Positions 63,014 through 64,000 of a stretch of 64,000 nt of DNA are shown here, piece after piece. The translations under genes and the position numbers were made by a program. This DNA comes from Dietzia sp. B32 (GTDB lineage Bacteria; Actinomycetota; Actinomycetes; Mycobacteriales; Mycobacteriaceae): the NCBI RefSeq assembly GCF_024732245.1, contig NZ_CP093845.1, forward strand, positions 1,178,001 to 1,242,000, read 5' to 3'. The notes beneath the pieces were generated by a model. The model did not search any database. It had not been told where the DNA came from and saw only the letters and a program-made list of their open reading frames with translations. Every line of letters begins with the position of its first letter. The first letter of the stretch is position 1.

Positions 63014-64000
63014 ATGACGCAGAACCCGGAATCCGATGTCCCGGCCCGCCGGATGCGGATAGTCGTCACCGGCGCCAGCGGGAACGTGGGGACCCCTCTC
63101 CTGCGCCGCCTGCTCGCCGACGGCCACGACGTGGTGGGACTGTGCCGCCGGATCCCACCGGCCACCGCCCCCTACGACGGTGCCGAGTGGCACCGGGTGG
63201 ACCTGTCCTACGCCCGCGCCGAGGATCTGGTGGGAATCTTCCGGGGAGCCGACGCGGTCATCCACCTCGCCTGGGGCTTCCAGCCGACCCGCGACGTGGA
63301 CCACCACCGGCGACTGGGCGTGGGCGGCACCGCGGCGGTCGTCGGCGCGTGCCGACTGGCTGGCGTGCCGCACCTCGTGCACCAGTCCTCGGTGGGCGCC
63401 TACGCCCCGGTGTCCGACGGTGGCCCCGGGGTGTCGGTGAGCAGTCGCGTGAGCGAGGATGCCGAGCTGGGCGGGGTGCCCACGGCCGCCTACAACCACC
63501 ACAAGACGGCCGCCGAACGCCTGCTGGACCAGCACGAGCGTGAACACCCCGGCAGCCCGACGATCGCCCGCATGCGGGCCGCGTTCATCGTGCACGGCGA
63601 GGCGGCCTCGGGCCTGGCGCGCTACTTCAGCCCCGCCGTCGCGCCCCTCCGGTTGATCCGGGCGCTGCCGATCCTGCCGGTGGACCGGCGCCTCACGGTG
63701 CCCCTGGTGCACGGCGACGACATGGCCTCGGCGCTCGCGGCCGCCGCGACGACCGGCGCGCAGGGCGCGTTCAACATCGCGGCCGAACCACCCGTGACCC
63801 GCGACATGATCGCCCGCGAGCTCGGGGCACGGCCGGTCGAACTGCCGCTGCGGATCCTGCGGCAACTGGTCCACGTCAGCTGGCTGCTGCACCTCCAGCC
63901 GCTGAGCATCGGCTGGGTCGACCTGGCGTTCGGGGTCCCGCTCATGCACACCACCCGCGCCCGGGCCGAACTCGGCTGGCACCCCACGGTCCCGGCCGAC
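63014..64000 (+). CDS. NAD-dependent epimerase/dehydratase, partial
   Basis: 329 codons from ATG 63014, running off the right edge without a stop. RIVVTGASGNVGTPLLRRLL is the Rossmann start; HLVHQSSVGAYAP holds the catalytic Ser and YNHHK the Y-x-x-x-K pair. The end (TTRARAELGWHPT) is typical of the C-terminal region of UDP-sugar epimerase-like extended SDRs, so little is missing. Substrate unknown. The convincing frame has several neighbouring ATGs; MRIVVTG at residue 14 is the alternative start. Confidence 0.88.
   Translation, partial: MTQNPESDVPARRMRIVVTGASGNVGTPLLRRLLADGHDVVGLCRRIPPATAPYDGAEWHRVDLSYARAEDLVGIFRGADAVIHLAWGFQPTRDVDHHRRLGVGGTAAVVGACRLAGVPHLVHQSSVGAYAPVSDGGPGVSVSSRVSEDAELGGVPTAAYNHHKTAAERLLDQHEREHPGSPTIARMRAAFIVHGEAASGLARYFSPAVAPLRLIRALPILPVDRRLTVPLVHGDDMASALAAAATTGAQGAFNIAAEPPVTRDMIARELGARPVELPLRILRQLVHVSWLLHLQPLSIGWVDLAFGVPLMHTTRARAELGWHPTVPAD

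Overview
The window is GC-rich, tightly packed actinobacterial chromosome with about 65 protein genes and four tRNAs and no phage, insertion sequence or CRISPR array that I can see. An MCE/YrbE lipid importer, the HadA/HadB mycolate dehydratases, a dTDP-rhamnose pathway, a complete set of late menaquinone genes and a C50-type carotenoid operon point to a mycolic-acid bacterium of the Mycobacteriales. The fused lycopene cyclase/elongase and the carotenoid layout fit Dietzia best. This is an inference from gene content, not a database match. Many genes start with GTG, and operons are joined by 4-bp ATGA or GTGA overlaps.

Layout. 1-3422 (minus): the 5' part of an mce operon (yrbEA, yrbEB, mceA, partial mceB). 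3423-4977: a DUF559-type nuclease gene with an AbiEi-like domain, flanked by nested palindromic repeats. 4978-8956 (minus): rplA, rplK, nusG, secE, tRNA-Trp, hadB, hadA. 9051-15696 (plus): an accessory block with an IlvG-like ThDP enzyme, a cytochrome b/molybdopterin oxidoreductase fusion, an 87-aa orphan, a Crp/Fnr regulator, an HMA metallochaperone and a P-type ATPase. It lies between hadA and tRNA-Met/tRNA-Thr, which are neighbours in mycobacteria. 16121-22155: a glycosyltransferase and the crtE-B-I-Yc-Yd/Eb operon. 22340-25814: tRNA-Tyr, yajQ and the molybdate transporter modABC. 25849-41940: isoprenoid and menaquinone genes (polyprenyl diphosphate synthase, menJ, menG, mgtA, a DUF3592 protein, menD, menC, menB, menE, menA), interrupted by a WYL regulator, two DinB-like proteins, a WS/DGAT acyltransferase and a flavin reductase-like protein. 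42018-46392 (minus): four exported, low-complexity acidic proteins, three with a He_PIG-like Ig motif. 46567-50911: a MacB/FtsX-type exporter and a lipoprotein. 50960-56473: small membrane proteins, a phosphatase, an enoyl-CoA hydratase, a 44-aa Cys-rich protein, rmlC, an LpqN-like protein, an SDR and a DUF2236 protein. 56522-59995 (minus): ydcF, rmlD, rmlA, rmlB. 60006-64000: two YihY paralogues, a small membrane protein and a partial epimerase.

How the genes fit together. CrtE makes GGPP for CrtB and CrtI, and the fused C-terminal enzyme probably elongates and cyclises lycopene. The polyprenyl diphosphate synthase, MenD/C/E/B/A/G and MenJ cover menaquinone side-chain and ring chemistry. ModABC could supply molybdenum for the Mo-oxidoreductase of the accessory block. 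RmlABCD make dTDP-rhamnose for the cell-wall linker.

Most noteworthy: (i) the 9-15.7 kb block, where an FNR-like regulator with only three Cys candidates sits next to a perfect TTGAC-CGGG-GTCAA site placed at about -41.5 from a predicted start, ahead of a CPSC metallochaperone and a P-type ATPase with an unusual CPG motif; (ii) a 44-aa Cys-rich protein behind a CsoR/RicR-like operator; (iii) menC and menB promoters whose -10 elements overlap in a 10-bp sequence; (iv) a family of nested palindromic intergenic repeats; (v) the array of four exported proteins.
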